Positions 25,500-33,966 of a DNA stretch of 64,000 bases are shown one piece after another (positions within the stretch are counted from its first letter, which is position 1; every line of letters starts with the position of its first letter). Under the pieces are notes generated by a model, which ran no database searches, was not told where the DNA came from, and saw nothing but the letters and a program-made list of their open reading frames with translations. Origin of the DNA: Rhodocyclaceae bacterium (GTDB taxonomy: Bacteria > Pseudomonadota > Gammaproteobacteria > Burkholderiales > Rhodocyclaceae); contig VIKE01000008.1 of assembly GCA_008080565.1 (NCBI GenBank), positions 62,001 through 126,000 on the forward strand. Direction: 5' to 3'. The position numbers and the translations under genes are program-made.

Positions 25500-26407
25500 G
25501 CGATATTGCCGGGCGTACCTGCCCCTTACGATACCGCTACGGCGCCGATGCCATCGCCAAACTGCCCACAGTCGATGCAGAAACGCTGTACGTCGTCGGC
25601 GGACTCTACGGCAATCTGCCGGCTCTCGATGTCATTGAGGCCTTGGCGGCATCTGAGCCAGGGCCGGTCACGCTGGTCTTCAACGGCGACTTCAACTGGT
25701 TCAATGTCGATGACGCCGGCTTTGCCGAAATCAACCGCCGCGTACTCGCCCATCACGCCATCGTCGGCAATGTCGAGGCCGAACTTGGCGTTGACGGTGA
25801 CGCGGCGGGCTGTGGCTGCGCCTATCCGGATCATGTCGATGGCGCCGTCGTCGAACGCTCCAACCGTATTCACGCCCGGCTCAAGGCAAGGGCTGCGCAG
25901 CACCCGGAAACGCTTGCGGCACTCGCCAAATTGCCGATGATCGCCCGCTTCACGGTCGGCGGCCAGAAGATTGCCATCGTACACGGCGACGCCGACTCAC
26001 TCGCCGGCTGGCGCTTCGACGCTGCAGCGCTTGGCGATCCGCAAAACCAGTCGTGGATCGTCGATGCCTTCCACCGCGCCGACGTCGACCTTTTCGCCAG
26101 CACCCATACCTGCCTGCCGGCTCTGCGCCATTTTTCACCAGGTCTGGTCGCCAACAACGGCGCCGCCGGCATGCCCAATTTCAGCGAGCAGCGCTACGGT
26201 CTGCTGACCCGCATCAGTAGTCGAGCCCCGAGCAGTGAAGTGCTCTATGGCGAGGTGCAGAACGGTGTGCATGTTCACGCCCTGCCGATCCGCTACGACC
26301 ACGCCGTCTGGCGAGAAAGCTTTCTCGCCAATTGGCCGGAAGGCTCGGACGCCTGGCTGTCCTACTTCCAGCGCATCGAGCACGGCCCCAACTATTTTCT
26401 TGCTTGA
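25496..26407 (+). CDS. Metallophosphoesterase-like protein
   Basis: A protein of 303 aa; ATG 25496 overlaps the msrA stop and the longer frame is inside msrA. Calcineurin-like features can be traced: VVGGLYGNLPAL, VFNGDFNWFN, GNVEAELG, IAIVHGDADS and FASTHTCLPAL. The first metal motif lacks the usual D-x-H, so activity is uncertain. The C-terminus ends with the tryptophan-rich WPEGSDAWLSYFQRI. No signal peptide. As the last gene of the ArsS-transporter-Msr operon it may act on a phosphate ester in the rSAM-linked pathway, or be a regulatory relative. Confidence 0.6.
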   Translation: MSDIAGRTCPLRYRYGADAIAKLPTVDAETLYVVGGLYGNLPALDVIEALAASEPGPVTLVFNGDFNWFNVDDAGFAEINRRVLAHHAIVGNVEAELGVDGDAAGCGCAYPDHVDGAVVERSNRIHARLKARAAQHPETLAALAKLPMIARFTVGGQKIAIVHGDADSLAGWRFDAAALGDPQNQSWIVDAFHRADVDLFASTHTCLPALRHFSPGLVANNGAAGMPNFSEQRYGLLTRISSRAPSSEVLYGEVQNGVHVHALPIRYDHAVWRESFLANWPEGSDAWLSYFQRIEHGPNYFLA

Positions 26408-26437
26408 TTCCGTCAAAAGAAAATATTTCCTGGCATG

Positions 26438-26467
26438 TGTAAGAAAACCACCCCGTCTCCGACTAAT
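26438..26467 (+). promoter_or_regulatory. ECF sigma promoter, copy 2
   Basis: TGTAAGAAA (26438-26446), 13 bases, CGACTAAT (26460-26467), then GGTTA. It is identical in both boxes and spacing to copies 1 and 3. It stands 66 bases before the bufferin precursor gene and would drive bufABC, doxX and probably the YeeE gene. Confidence 0.8.
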
Positions 26468-26533
26468 GGTTAGCAGTCGATTTTTCAACTGCACGGATGC
26501 ACTGAAATCCCAACCTCATCAGGAGATATCACC

Positions 26534-26833
26534 ATGAACAAGACACTGACCGCCGCTTCCCTCGCCCTTGCCCTGGGTGCCGCCATGACCATCGCCGCCG
26601 CCCCGGTCGCAGCGGCAGACATGGCCGACAAAGACAAATGCTTCGGCGTCGCCCTCAAGGGCAAGAACGATTGCAAGGCCGGTGCCGGTACGACCTGCGC
26701 CGGAACCTCGAAGATCGATCATCAGGGTAACGCCTGGTCGTTGGTCCCGAAGGGAACTTGCGAAAAAACCGTCTCCAAGACCTCGCCGACCGGTTACGGT
26801 CAACTCGCCGAATTCAAGGAAAAGAAGGCCTGA
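26534..26833 (+). CDS. bufA: Bufferin precursor peptide (DUF2282)
   Basis: A protein of 99 aa with ATG at 26534 behind AGGAGAT. A signal peptide ([19 protein letters not shown]) is followed by a short mature part with four cysteines (36, 47, 55, 76) in [25 protein letters not shown] and KGTCEK, the DUF2282 pattern. In this family the cysteines are post-translationally modified by a DUF692 iron enzyme to give a copper-binding secreted RiPP (bufferin). Enzyme and partner genes follow directly. Expression from the ECF promoter at 26438 suggests induction by metal or oxidant stress. Confidence 0.88.
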   Translation: MNKTLTAASLALALGAAMTIAAAPVAAADMADKDKCFGVALKGKNDCKAGAGTTCAGTSKIDHQGNAWSLVPKGTCEKTVSKTSPTGYGQLAEFKEKKA

Positions 26834-26861
26834 TTTCCTGAATTGACCCGGAGAGCCTGCC

Positions 26862-27764
26862 ATGACGACAGCCAGCCATTCTCTGCCGAAGGAAGCAGGC
26901 ATTTCCACGCTACGAGTCGGGGATTTACCCGCTCGTAGCGGACTCGGCCTCAAGCCGGAGCATTTCCGCACGATTCTTGAAACACTGCCCGACCTGGGAT
27001 TCTTCGAGATTCATGCCGAAAACTACATGGTCGATGGCGGCCCCTTCCATCACTACCTGTCCCAGATTCGCAGCCACTATCCACTGTCGATCCATGGCGT
27101 CGGCCTTTCGATTGGCGGAGAAGGTCCGCTCGACGAGGAGCATCTGGATCGCCTTGCGACCCTGATTGCCCGCTACGAGCCGCAATCCTTTTCCGAGCAC
27201 CTGGCCTGGTCCAGCCACAACGACATCTTCCTCAACGACCTGTTGCCGGCGCCATACACCGCCGCCACCCTGCAGCGTGTCTGCGATCATATTGACCACG
27301 TCCATGAACGCCTGGGCCGGCGCATGCTGCTCGAAAATCCGGCGACCTATGTTGAATTCGCCGCATCCACGCAGGCCGAGACCGATTTCATCGGCGAGGT
27401 CGTTCGGCGTACCGGCTGCGGGCTGTTGCTCGACGTCAACAATGTTTACGTTTCCTGCACCAACCATGGCCGCAATCCGCAGGCTTTCATCAAGGCCTTG
27501 CCACTGGCGGCAGCAGGACAAATTCACCTGGCCGGCTTCGCGCAGGACATTGATGCAGCCGGTGACCTGCTACTCATCGACAGCCACGGAGCCCCCATTG
27601 CCCAAGCGGTCTGGGATCTTTATCGCTTCACCCTCGAACGCACCGGCCCCCTGCCGACGCTGATCGAGCGCGACAACGACATTCCGGCCTTTGCGGTCTT
27701 GCTGGCCGAGGCGCAGCAGGCGGAAAGCTTGCTGCAAAACTACCTGAGCGAAGTTCTCGTATGA
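26862..27764 (+). CDS. bufB: DUF692 multinuclear iron oxidase (MNIO) that modifies the bufferin
   Basis: A protein of 300 aa starting at ATG 26862. The TIM-barrel DUF692 fold is evident: [78 protein letters not shown] and LIERDNDIP carry the conserved His/Asp/Glu iron ligands. Relatives (MbnB, bufferin enzymes) use two or three irons and oxygen to convert cysteines into heterocycles. It overlaps the DUF2063 gene by 4 bases. Modification of the four-cysteine BufA in the cytoplasm before export is expected. Confidence 0.9.
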   Translation: MTTASHSLPKEAGISTLRVGDLPARSGLGLKPEHFRTILETLPDLGFFEIHAENYMVDGGPFHHYLSQIRSHYPLSIHGVGLSIGGEGPLDEEHLDRLATLIARYEPQSFSEHLAWSSHNDIFLNDLLPAPYTAATLQRVCDHIDHVHERLGRRMLLENPATYVEFAASTQAETDFIGEVVRRTGCGLLLDVNNVYVSCTNHGRNPQAFIKALPLAAAGQIHLAGFAQDIDAAGDLLLIDSHGAPIAQAVWDLYRFTLERTGPLPTLIERDNDIPAFAVLLAEAQQAESLLQNYLSEVLV

Positions 27765-28546
27765 GCCAGCACGCCTTCGCTGCCGCGCTGCTCGACCCGG
27801 ATTTATCCGCCCCGGCCGGGTTGACCGCATGGAATGGCTCGGATCCGGCGCAGCGTTTCCGGGTCTATCGCAACAACGTTATCGTTTCGCTCATCGACGC
27901 CCTGGCCGACAGTTTTGAAGTTACACAGGAACTGGTCGGCGAAGAATTCTTCCGGGCCATGGCCCGGCTGTACGCCTATGCGCACCCGCCGCAATCGCGC
28001 CTGATGGCCTTTTACGGCGCCGGCTTTCCCGACTTCATCGAAAGCTTTCCGCCCGCCGCCAGCCTGCCTTACCTGGCTGATGTGGCGCGCCTTGAATATT
28101 GCCGCATCGTCGCTTATCACGCGGCCGACGTGCCAGGCGTGGGGACGGAAGAAGTCGCCGCTGCACTGGCCGACGAAGCCAAACTGCCGACCTTGGGCGT
28201 GACGCTGCATCCGTCGCTGTCGGTGCTCGCCGCCAACACCGCCGTCGTCTCGCTGTGGGCGGCGCACCAGGGACTGCAAGATCTGGCAGGGGTTGCAACG
28301 GACAGCGACGAAGCCGCTGTGATCCTGCGCAACGGGCTGGATGTCGAAGTCCTGCCAATACCCACCGCAGCCGCTGCTTTCATCAGCGAATTGCAATCTG
28401 GCGCCTGCCTGGGCCGAGCGGCAGCCGAGGCAGCCGAAATCGACCCGAGTTTCGATCTGGTCGGCATCCTCGGCCTGCTACTACAAAAATCAGCCATCAC
28501 CGCACTCAAACCCGCGCTGCCGAACGCATCAAGGAGTCCAACATGA
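27761..28546 (+). CDS. bufC: DUF2063 partner protein of the MNIO enzyme
   Basis: A protein of 261 aa; ATG 27761 overlaps the bufB stop. The N-terminal DUF2063 domain contains [19 protein letters not shown] and [21 protein letters not shown], and the C-terminal half is helical. These proteins bind the precursor and the DUF692 enzyme and present the peptide for modification. The gene end overlaps the DoxX start (28543). The order precursor-MNIO-partner-DoxX is the classical one for class 1 bufferin operons. Confidence 0.87.
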   Translation: MSQHAFAAALLDPDLSAPAGLTAWNGSDPAQRFRVYRNNVIVSLIDALADSFEVTQELVGEEFFRAMARLYAYAHPPQSRLMAFYGAGFPDFIESFPPAASLPYLADVARLEYCRIVAYHAADVPGVGTEEVAAALADEAKLPTLGVTLHPSLSVLAANTAVVSLWAAHQGLQDLAGVATDSDEAAVILRNGLDVEVLPIPTAAAAFISELQSGACLGRAAAEAAEIDPSFDLVGILGLLLQKSAITALKPALPNASRSPT

Positions 28547-29034
28547 GAGCCTCACTGAGTCATCTGATCACTACCCTGGTCGGTCTATTTTCGCGCATCC
28601 CCGATTCGCTGATTGCGCTGATCGGCCGCTTCTCGATCGCCGCAATCTTCTGGAAATCCGGTCAGACCAAGATCGAAGGCCTGGCCATCGACATCGTTTC
28701 CGGTGAGTTTCAGTTGGGCTGGCCCCACCTCTCGGATTCAGCCCTCGAACTCTTTCGCAGCGAATACCGCCTGCCCCTGCTGCCCCCCGAACTGGCCGCA
28801 CCCATGGCCGCCTTCGGCGAACACTTTTTCCCCATCCTGATCCTGCTCGGCCTGGCCACGCGCTTTTCGTCGCTCGCCTTGCTGGTCATGACCCTTACCA
28901 TCCAGATTTTCGTCTATCCCGATGCCTACCCGACCCATGGCGTCTGGGCAACGGTGCTGCTGGTGCTGATCGCCCGTGGTCCCGGCAAAGTCTCTCTCGA
29001 CCATTGGCTGGCCAAGCGCTGCGCTGCGCACTGA
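28543..29034 (+). CDS. DoxX-family membrane protein of the bufferin operon
   Basis: A protein of 163 aa from ATG 28543 behind AAGGAG; the longer frame running back to 28099 lies inside bufC and is not used. Four membrane segments can be seen, with the DoxX signatures ALIGRFSIAAIFWKSGQTKIEG at the start and FFPILILLGLATRFSSLALL in the middle. DoxX members are often the fourth gene of bufferin operons, with unknown role, perhaps in quinone-linked redox chemistry or peptide maturation. It is followed by the YeeE gene after 15 bases. Confidence 0.85.
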   Translation: MRASLSHLITTLVGLFSRIPDSLIALIGRFSIAAIFWKSGQTKIEGLAIDIVSGEFQLGWPHLSDSALELFRSEYRLPLLPPELAAPMAAFGEHFFPILILLGLATRFSSLALLVMTLTIQIFVYPDAYPTHGVWATVLLVLIARGPGKVSLDHWLAKRCAAH

Positions 29035-29049
29035 TCGAGTCAAGCTGCC

Positions 29050-30066
29050 ATGACCCTGCGCTTGCTCCTGGCAGCCGTGCTGGTCGCCAGTATGGGGTTC
29101 GCGGCGCACCGTGCCAGCCTCTGTACGGTGCGCGCCGTCATGGAGGTAATGACCGCGGGCACGGCCTACATGCTGGCCAGTTTTGCCAAGGCGGTGTTGT
29201 GGACCGTGGTGATGTCGGGTTCGTTGATCGTGGTCTTTGCCATCGACCCGCAACCCGTCTATGGTCGCTTGCCTTTCTGGGCGGCGCTGGCCGGTGGTTT
29301 CATCTTCGGTGTCGGTGCTGCCATCAATGGCGGCTGTTCATTCTCGACCCTGCAGCGCCTGGCTGATGGTGAGTTGGGCATGCTGGTTTCGTTATCCGGC
29401 ATGATCCTGGGTTTTCTGGGCATGAGCCGCTGGCTGAGCGAACTGCCGGGCACCTTATTGCAGGTTGTTGCGACGGGCTGGCATTGGCAAAGCACGTGGG
29501 CGACTGTTTTGCTGGCGCTGCTCTGGCTATGGGCGCTTTGGGAATTGATCCGTCTCTGGCGCGCGCACGCTGCCGATTCGGGGCTGCTCGGCCGCCTGCT
29601 GGCCAATCGCTACCGCCTGTCTTCGGCAGCCGCCGTTCTCGGTATTGTCGGCGGCACGCTTTACGCCGTTCAGGGCGCCTGGACCTACACCAACTTCCTG
29701 CGCAGCGAGGCGGCCTCCTGGCTTGGTGCTGGCCAAGCCCCGGCGGCTGGTCAGGCGCTGCTGCTGGCGGCACTGGTGTTTGGCATGCTGCTTTCGTCAT
29801 GGCACCGCGGCGCCCTTCGCCTGCGCCAGCCAAAACTCGGCGAACTGCCGCCGAAGCTGGCCGGCGGTTTGCTGATGGGTATCGGCGGCACGCTGGTGCC
29901 GGGCGGCAACGACACCCTGTTGCTGGCCGCCATTCCGACCTTTTCCGCCCATGCTGTCGCGGTCTTTGTGGCGCTGCTGGCGGGCGTCGCGCTCACTCTG
30001 GCCGTCATGCGCCGGCAGATGGGCACCATGCCGGCAGTGTCCTGCTCCGGAGATCGTTGCCAGTAA
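29050..30066 (+). CDS. YeeE/YedE-family (TsuA-like) membrane transporter
   Basis: A protein of 338 aa with ATG 29050, containing about nine hydrophobic segments. The conserved cysteine motifs of thiosulfate-type YeeE transporters are present: HRASLCTVRAV near the N-terminus and AAINGGCSFSTLQRL near residue 100. A second repeat has GTLVPGGNDTLLL. This family moves thiosulfate or other reduced-sulfur compounds through cysteine relays. Co-transcription with the bufferin genes is likely from the 15-base gap. Sulfur supply for cysteine-rich peptide synthesis or repair is a plausible but unproved role. Confidence 0.75.
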   Translation: MTLRLLLAAVLVASMGFAAHRASLCTVRAVMEVMTAGTAYMLASFAKAVLWTVVMSGSLIVVFAIDPQPVYGRLPFWAALAGGFIFGVGAAINGGCSFSTLQRLADGELGMLVSLSGMILGFLGMSRWLSELPGTLLQVVATGWHWQSTWATVLLALLWLWALWELIRLWRAHAADSGLLGRLLANRYRLSSAAAVLGIVGGTLYAVQGAWTYTNFLRSEAASWLGAGQAPAAGQALLLAALVFGMLLSSWHRGALRLRQPKLGELPPKLAGGLLMGIGGTLVPGGNDTLLLAAIPTFSAHAVAVFVALLAGVALTLAVMRRQMGTMPAVSCSGDRCQ

Positions 30067-30087
30067 CTGCGCCTGTTTTTTCAACCC

Positions 30088-30107
30088 GGCCGGCAGTCCT
30101 GCCGGCC
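30088..30107 (+). terminator. Strong hairpin between the YeeE and DUF302 genes
   Basis: GGCCGGCAG-TC-CTGCCGGCC is a perfect inverted repeat of 9-base arms. It is preceded by six T and followed by TGAAT, so on the plus strand it lacks a downstream T-run. It may lower read-through into the DUF302 gene, or stabilise the 3' end of the upstream message. Confidence 0.45.
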
Positions 30108-30128
30108 TGAATCACAAGGAGTGTTTCC

Positions 30129-30614
30129 ATGGCCTATCTCAATACCCTGCGTAGCGTCGCTGCCGGACTCGCCTTCGGCGTTGCTGCATTTTCGGCCCAA
30201 GCTGCCGGTAACAGCGGACTACCCGATATTCTTACGGTCAACAGTCCGCAATCCTTCGATACCGTTGTCCAGCGCCTGGAAAAATCGATCGCCGAGCACA
30301 AGATGGGGCTGGTCGCCCAAGCCAGCGCCAGCAAGGGCGCCGCCAGCAAAGGCATCAAGATTCCCGGCAACGCCGTGCTGATGGTCTTCCGTCCCGACTT
30401 TGCAGTGCGCATGCTGAAGGCCAGCATCCCGGCCGGCTTCGAGGCGCCGCTGCGCATCTACGTCACCGAAAACGCCGACGGCACGACCTCGGTCAGCTAT
30501 CGCACGCCCAGCGTCATCTTCGCACCGTACCAGAACACCGAACTCGATGTTCTGGCCAAGGAACTGGACCCGATATTCGCCGGTATTGTCGGCGATGCCG
30601 TGGGCGGGCGTTAA
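30129..30614 (+). CDS. Periplasmic DUF302-domain protein
   Basis: A protein of 161 aa with ATG 30129. A signal peptide ends near FSAQAAGN (residue 27). The DUF302 domain covers the rest: FDTVVQRLEKSIAEHKMGLVAQ, AVLMVFRPDFAVRML and PLRIYVTENADGTTSVSYR. Family members are small dimeric proteins often found near redox or metal genes; their function is unknown. It lies 62 bases after the YeeE gene and may be read from the same ECF promoter despite the hairpin between them. Confidence 0.8.
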   Translation: MAYLNTLRSVAAGLAFGVAAFSAQAAGNSGLPDILTVNSPQSFDTVVQRLEKSIAEHKMGLVAQASASKGAASKGIKIPGNAVLMVFRPDFAVRMLKASIPAGFEAPLRIYVTENADGTTSVSYRTPSVIFAPYQNTELDVLAKELDPIFAGIVGDAVGGR

Positions 30615-30644
30615 AGGCGACAAGAGACCTTTGCTCGTTGACTT

Positions 30645-30660
30645 GTGAACCAATTGGTAC
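30645..30660. promoter_or_regulatory. Operator of the TetR regulator, copy 1
   Basis: GTGAACCAATTGGTAC contains the palindrome ACCAATTGGT and ends 11 bases before the TetR start. The same half-site, TGGTAC, recurs in the palindrome at 31277-31290 before the first AhpD-like gene. A TTGACT sequence at 30638 overlaps it, so binding would block the promoter. Confidence 0.65.
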
Positions 30661-30671
30661 AAAATGGCTGC

Positions 30672-31259
30672 ATGAGCCACGGACGCCCTCTCGAATTCGA
30701 CCCGCAACTTGCCCTGCAAAAGGCCATGGAGTTGTTCTGGTGTCACGGTTACGAAGCCACTTCGCTACAGGCCTTGCTGACCGCCATGGACATTTCGAAG
30801 AGCAGTTTCTACCAGGCCTTCGGCAGCAAGCATGAATTGTTCGAGCGCTGCCTCAAGGCTTTTCGCGAACGCCAGGTCGAGCGGATGAATGCGGCACTGG
30901 CACAGACGTCTTCCGGGAAGGAATTTCTGCGCAACATGCTGTTCGCCGCTGCCCGCGATTCAGCAACGACCGAGTTTCCGAAAGGCTGCCTGATCATGAA
31001 TACGGCTACCGAATTTTCCGGGCGCGACGTGGTTGTCGCCGACTTGGTCGGCGAAGGTGCCCGCCAGTTTGCCGGCGTCTTCCGCACGGCCATCGAGCGC
31101 GCCCAAGCGGACGGCGAAATCGCCGCCGGGAAGGATGCCGAGGTTTTGGCCCGTTATGTCGTCAGCACGATCAGTGGCTTGAAGACGATGGCCAAGGCCG
31201 GCCTGCCGACGGCGGCCATCGAAGACGTGGCCGAGGTTGCCTTAACCGTCCTTGCCTGA
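30672..31259 (+). CDS. TetR-family repressor
   Basis: A protein of 195 aa. ATG 30672 (MSHGRPLEFD) is chosen over the in-frame GTG at 30645, which lies in the operator. The N-terminal helix-turn-helix is typical: TSLQALLTAMDISKSSFYQAFGSK near residues 35-58. The C-terminal ligand domain has FPKGCLIMNTATEF, the pattern of NemR/AcuR-like regulators that often respond to electrophiles through a cysteine. Two matching palindromes flank the gene, so it probably represses itself and the downstream AhpD-AhpD-dehalogenase operon. Confidence 0.85.
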   Translation: MSHGRPLEFDPQLALQKAMELFWCHGYEATSLQALLTAMDISKSSFYQAFGSKHELFERCLKAFRERQVERMNAALAQTSSGKEFLRNMLFAAARDSATTEFPKGCLIMNTATEFSGRDVVVADLVGEGARQFAGVFRTAIERAQADGEIAAGKDAEVLARYVVSTISGLKTMAKAGLPTAAIEDVAEVALTVLA

Positions 31260-31276
31260 ATTTTTTTACCGTTTTT

Positions 31277-31290
31277 GTACCGAATGGTAC
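31277..31290. promoter_or_regulatory. Operator of the TetR regulator, copy 2
   Basis: GTACCGAATGGTAC is a near-perfect palindrome 22 bases before the AhpD-like start. It matches copy 1 over ACC(A/G)A(A/T)TGGTAC. Two sites with the same half-sites around one regulator make direct control of the downstream operon likely. Confidence 0.65.
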
Positions 31291-31312
31291 ACATCATCCC
31301 AAGGAGATAAAC

Positions 31313-31888
31313 ATGCTTGCCGAATACCAGATCACCCTGCCCGCCCAAACCGTCGACAGTGCCGAGCCGAAGGGCAAGGCGCTGCTCGAAACCGCCAAGG
31401 CCAATCTCGGTTTCATTCCCAACATGTACGCCAACATGGTCAACTCGCCAGGCCTGCTCGAAGCCTACCTGACCGGGTATGCTTCCTTCCGCAACGATTC
31501 CGGCTTCACGGCGCCGGAGCAGGAGGTGGTCTTCCTCACCATCAGCCGGGAGAACGGCTGCGAATACTGCGTTTCGGCCCACTCCTTCCTGGCCGACAAG
31601 AAATCCGGCCTGGCCCCGGAAGTCACCGACGCCATCCGCGACGGCACGCCGATTGGCGATGCCAAACTGGCTGCGCTGGCCGAATTCACCAAGGTCGTTT
31701 CCGGCACCCGCGGCCTGCCTTCGAAAGCCGCCACCGCTGCCTTCCTGGCGGCCGGCTACAGCGAACGTCACATCCTGGAAATCGTTCTTGCGCTGTCGGT
31801 AAAGACCATCAGCAATTACGCCAACCATCTTTTCCATACCGAGCTCGACCCGGTGTTCACCGGGCGTCGCTGGAGCGACGAGGGCTAA
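31313..31888 (+). CDS. Carboxymuconolactone decarboxylase / AhpD-like protein 1
   Basis: A protein of 191 aa with ATG 31313 behind AAGGAG. The CMD/AhpD core carries the redox and proton-relay motif ENGCEYCVSAHSF (about residues 78-90), equivalent to the CxxC-x2-H site of peroxidase-coupled reductases. The N-terminal part (GFIPNMYANMVNSPGLLEAY) is that of peroxidase-related enzymes. It may reduce peroxides or handle reactive electrophiles. It is the first gene after the second TetR operator and is followed by a terminator-like hairpin and a second CMD gene. Confidence 0.82.
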   Translation: MLAEYQITLPAQTVDSAEPKGKALLETAKANLGFIPNMYANMVNSPGLLEAYLTGYASFRNDSGFTAPEQEVVFLTISRENGCEYCVSAHSFLADKKSGLAPEVTDAIRDGTPIGDAKLAALAEFTKVVSGTRGLPSKAATAAFLAAGYSERHILEIVLALSVKTISNYANHLFHTELDPVFTGRRWSDEG

Positions 31889-31899
31889 GCGGCGGCCGC

Positions 31900-31930
31900 G
31901 AGGCGCCCGTTGCGGCGCCTCTTTCATTTT
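31900..31930 (+). terminator. Hairpin with T-rich tail between the two AhpD-like genes
   Basis: GAGGCGCC-CGTTGC-GGCGCCTC (31900-31921) is a perfect 8-base stem followed by TTTCATTTTT. It resembles an intrinsic terminator and probably makes expression of the downstream CMD and dehalogenase genes lower than that of the first gene. Confidence 0.65.
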
Positions 31931-31943
31931 TGGGAGAAAATTC

Positions 31944-32345
31944 ATGTCGACCGTAGCACTCGTAGAAGAATCCGACGCGACCGCCGAAGTCGCCGCCATT
32001 TATGCCGATATCCGCGCCACTTTCGGCATGCCGTTCGTGCCGGCGATGTTCAAGGCCATCGCCCATCATCCGGCCTATCTGAAGGCCAGTTGGGAACGCG
32101 TCAAGGTCGTCATGGGGCCGGGGCTGATCGACCGCAAGACCAAGGAAATGATCGCCGTCGCCGTTTCCGCTGCCAATGGCTGCGATTACTGCGTCCAGGC
32201 CCATACCACGGCACTCAAGGGCATGGGTAGCAAGGACGCAGAGATTGTCGAACTAATGGCCGTTGTCGATCTGTTCAGCGGCTTCAACAAGATGCTTGAA
32301 GGTTTGCAGGTGATGCCGGATATCGGCACAACTTCACGCAATTAG
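31944..32345 (+). CDS. Carboxymuconolactone decarboxylase / AhpD-like protein 2
   Basis: A protein of 133 aa with ATG 31944 behind GGGAG. It is shorter than its neighbour and has the same site, AANGCDYCVQAHT (about residues 72-84), with flanking KTKEMIAVAVS and MGSKDAEIVELM. The pair of non-identical AhpD-like genes in one TetR-controlled operon suggests two related thiol-peroxide or electrophile substrates, or a hetero-oligomer. The next gene starts 10 bases after its stop. Confidence 0.8.
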   Translation: MSTVALVEESDATAEVAAIYADIRATFGMPFVPAMFKAIAHHPAYLKASWERVKVVMGPGLIDRKTKEMIAVAVSAANGCDYCVQAHTTALKGMGSKDAEIVELMAVVDLFSGFNKMLEGLQVMPDIGTTSRN

Positions 32346-32354
32346 GAGAAACTG

Positions 32355-33056
32355 ATGGGCCAGACCAAACTCTCCGGCATCGAAGTTTGTGTTTTCGACG
32401 CCTACGGCACCTTGTTTGATGTCAGCAGCGTTGCCCGTGGTGCGCAGGATGCTCTCGGCGACCACTGGCAAGGGCTATCCGACCTGTGGCGAAGCAAGCA
32501 GTTGCAATACACCTGGCTGCGCGGCCTGGCCGGGCATCATGCCAACTTCTGGCAAGTGACCGGCGACGCGCTGGATTTCGCGTTGACCACCCTCAAGATC
32601 GACCAGCCCGGCCTGCACGAGCGGCTGATGAAACTCTACCTGAGCATTGATGCCTACCCGGAAGTGCCGGCCACGCTGCAAAAACTCAAGGATGCCGGCC
32701 TGAAAACGGCCATTCTCTCCAACGGCTCGCCGGCCATGCTCAATGCTGCGGTCGACAACGCAAAATTGGGCAAAATGCTCGATGCGGTGCTCTCGGTCGA
32801 ATCGGTCGGCGTATTCAAGCCACACCCGGATGTTTATCGTCTGGCCGCCAGTCATTTCGCCGTTCCCGCCGAGAAAATCTGCTTTCTCTCATCGAACGCT
32901 TGGGATGCCTTCTCGGCCAAGGCCTTCGGCTTTCGCGTCCTTTGGTGCAACCGCTTCGGGCAGGCAGGGGAACATATCCCCGAACTGCCCGATGGCGAGA
33001 TTGAGACCTTGTCGAGCCTTCCAGACTGGTTGCTTTCACAAGACACCGGTCAATAA
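32355..33056 (+). CDS. L-2-haloacid dehalogenase-type HAD hydrolase
   Basis: A protein of 233 aa with ATG 32355. All signature parts of type II haloacid dehalogenases are visible: nucleophile aspartate in VFDAYGTLFD (about residue 15), LSNGSPAML, lysine in FKPHPDVY, and SSNAWDAFSAKAFG, which is specific to dehalogenases and not to phosphatases. It should convert (S)-2-haloacids to (R)-2-hydroxyacids with halide release in the cytoplasm. It belongs to the TetR-controlled operon. Its position beside an iodate-reductase cluster makes halogenated metabolites a plausible substrate class, but this is inference. Confidence 0.82.
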   Translation: MGQTKLSGIEVCVFDAYGTLFDVSSVARGAQDALGDHWQGLSDLWRSKQLQYTWLRGLAGHHANFWQVTGDALDFALTTLKIDQPGLHERLMKLYLSIDAYPEVPATLQKLKDAGLKTAILSNGSPAMLNAAVDNAKLGKMLDAVLSVESVGVFKPHPDVYRLAASHFAVPAEKICFLSSNAWDAFSAKAFGFRVLWCNRFGQAGEHIPELPDGEIETLSSLPDWLLSQDTGQ

Positions 33057-33092
33057 ATCACATTGCCCGGGGCGATGCCAGCATCCCCATAG

Positions 33093-33956
33093 TTAACGAA
33101 GGAGTAGTGTCGGCACGGTAGCGGCACGTAGCAGATCCGTCGTTCGACTACCAAACAGCAGGCTGCGCAGCGGCGAATGGTTGAAGGCACCCATGATCAG
33201 CAGATCGATCCCTTTGTCGCGGACCGCATTGGCAATGACGGTTTCAGCGTCGCCCGGTTGAATCTGCATTTCCACGGAGAAACCTGCTTTCTCCAACGTA
33301 ACCCGTGCCAAGTCGATTTTTTTCGGATTGTCCTGGTCGGCCTTGCCGGCCATCAGCAAATGGCAAGGAATGCCTTTGAGCAATGGGCTGTTGGCCACCA
33401 TCTCGACGCCTCGCTTGGTCACCTCGCCGCCATCGAAGGCAATCATGAAGCACTGTGGCGGCCGGAAATTTTCGGTTACCGTCAGGATGGGTTTGTGCAG
33501 GGCACGGACCACGCTCTCGACGTTACGGCCCAAGTCGCGTTGTGTCGTTTCGGCTGATTCACCCCGGCGACCGAGGATGAACAGGCGCACGCCATTTTCT
33601 TGCTCGGCCAGACTTTCTTCCAGATGGCCATAACGCTGGCGCGTATCCGGCGCCGGCACGCCAGCGGCGATGGCCCGTTCGCGCAGGCGGTTGAGGAATA
33701 GCCGGCCCTCCTCGCGCATTTCCTTGGTTTTGGCCGCATCCTTGTCGCTCAATTCCTGCAGAAGGTGTTCCTGCGCATCGAAGCCGATGGCGCCGCTGTG
33801 GTCCTCGCCGGTGCCGATTTCCGGATGACGGTCCAGGATGTGCAGGAATTCAAGCGGGGCATCCATCCGGGCGGCCGCCCAGGCGGCGGCATCGGCGATG
33901 GTGCCGGCGAAGTGCGAGCGGTCGACGCAGGCGAGAACCTTGTTTTCGATATTCAT
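33093..33956 (-). CDS. Tandem universal stress protein
   Basis: A protein of 287 aa with ATG 33956. Two UspA domains are fused: the first begins [21 protein letters not shown], the second starts near [17 protein letters not shown] and ends with the nucleotide-loop sequence [21 protein letters not shown]. Such proteins bind ATP and support survival under energy or oxidative stress. It begins 10 bases after the SulP stop on the same strand, a frequent pair in which Usp may tune the transporter. It is convergent with the dehalogenase gene. Confidence 0.88.
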   Translation of the reverse strand: MNIENKVLACVDRSHFAGTIADAAAWAAARMDAPLEFLHILDRHPEIGTGEDHSGAIGFDAQEHLLQELSDKDAAKTKEMREEGRLFLNRLRERAIAAGVPAPDTRQRYGHLEESLAEQENGVRLFILGRRGESAETTQRDLGRNVESVVRALHKPILTVTENFRPPQCFMIAFDGGEVTKRGVEMVANSPLLKGIPCHLLMAGKADQDNPKKIDLARVTLEKAGFSVEMQIQPGDAETVIANAVRDKGIDLLIMGAFNHSPLRSLLFGSRTTDLLRAATVPTLLLR

Positions 33957-33966
33957 GGCAGTCTCC

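Noticed and set aside
28099..28540. Long plus-strand frame in front of the DoxX gene
   Set aside because: It is an alternate frame of bufC; the real start is ATG 28543 behind AAGGAG.
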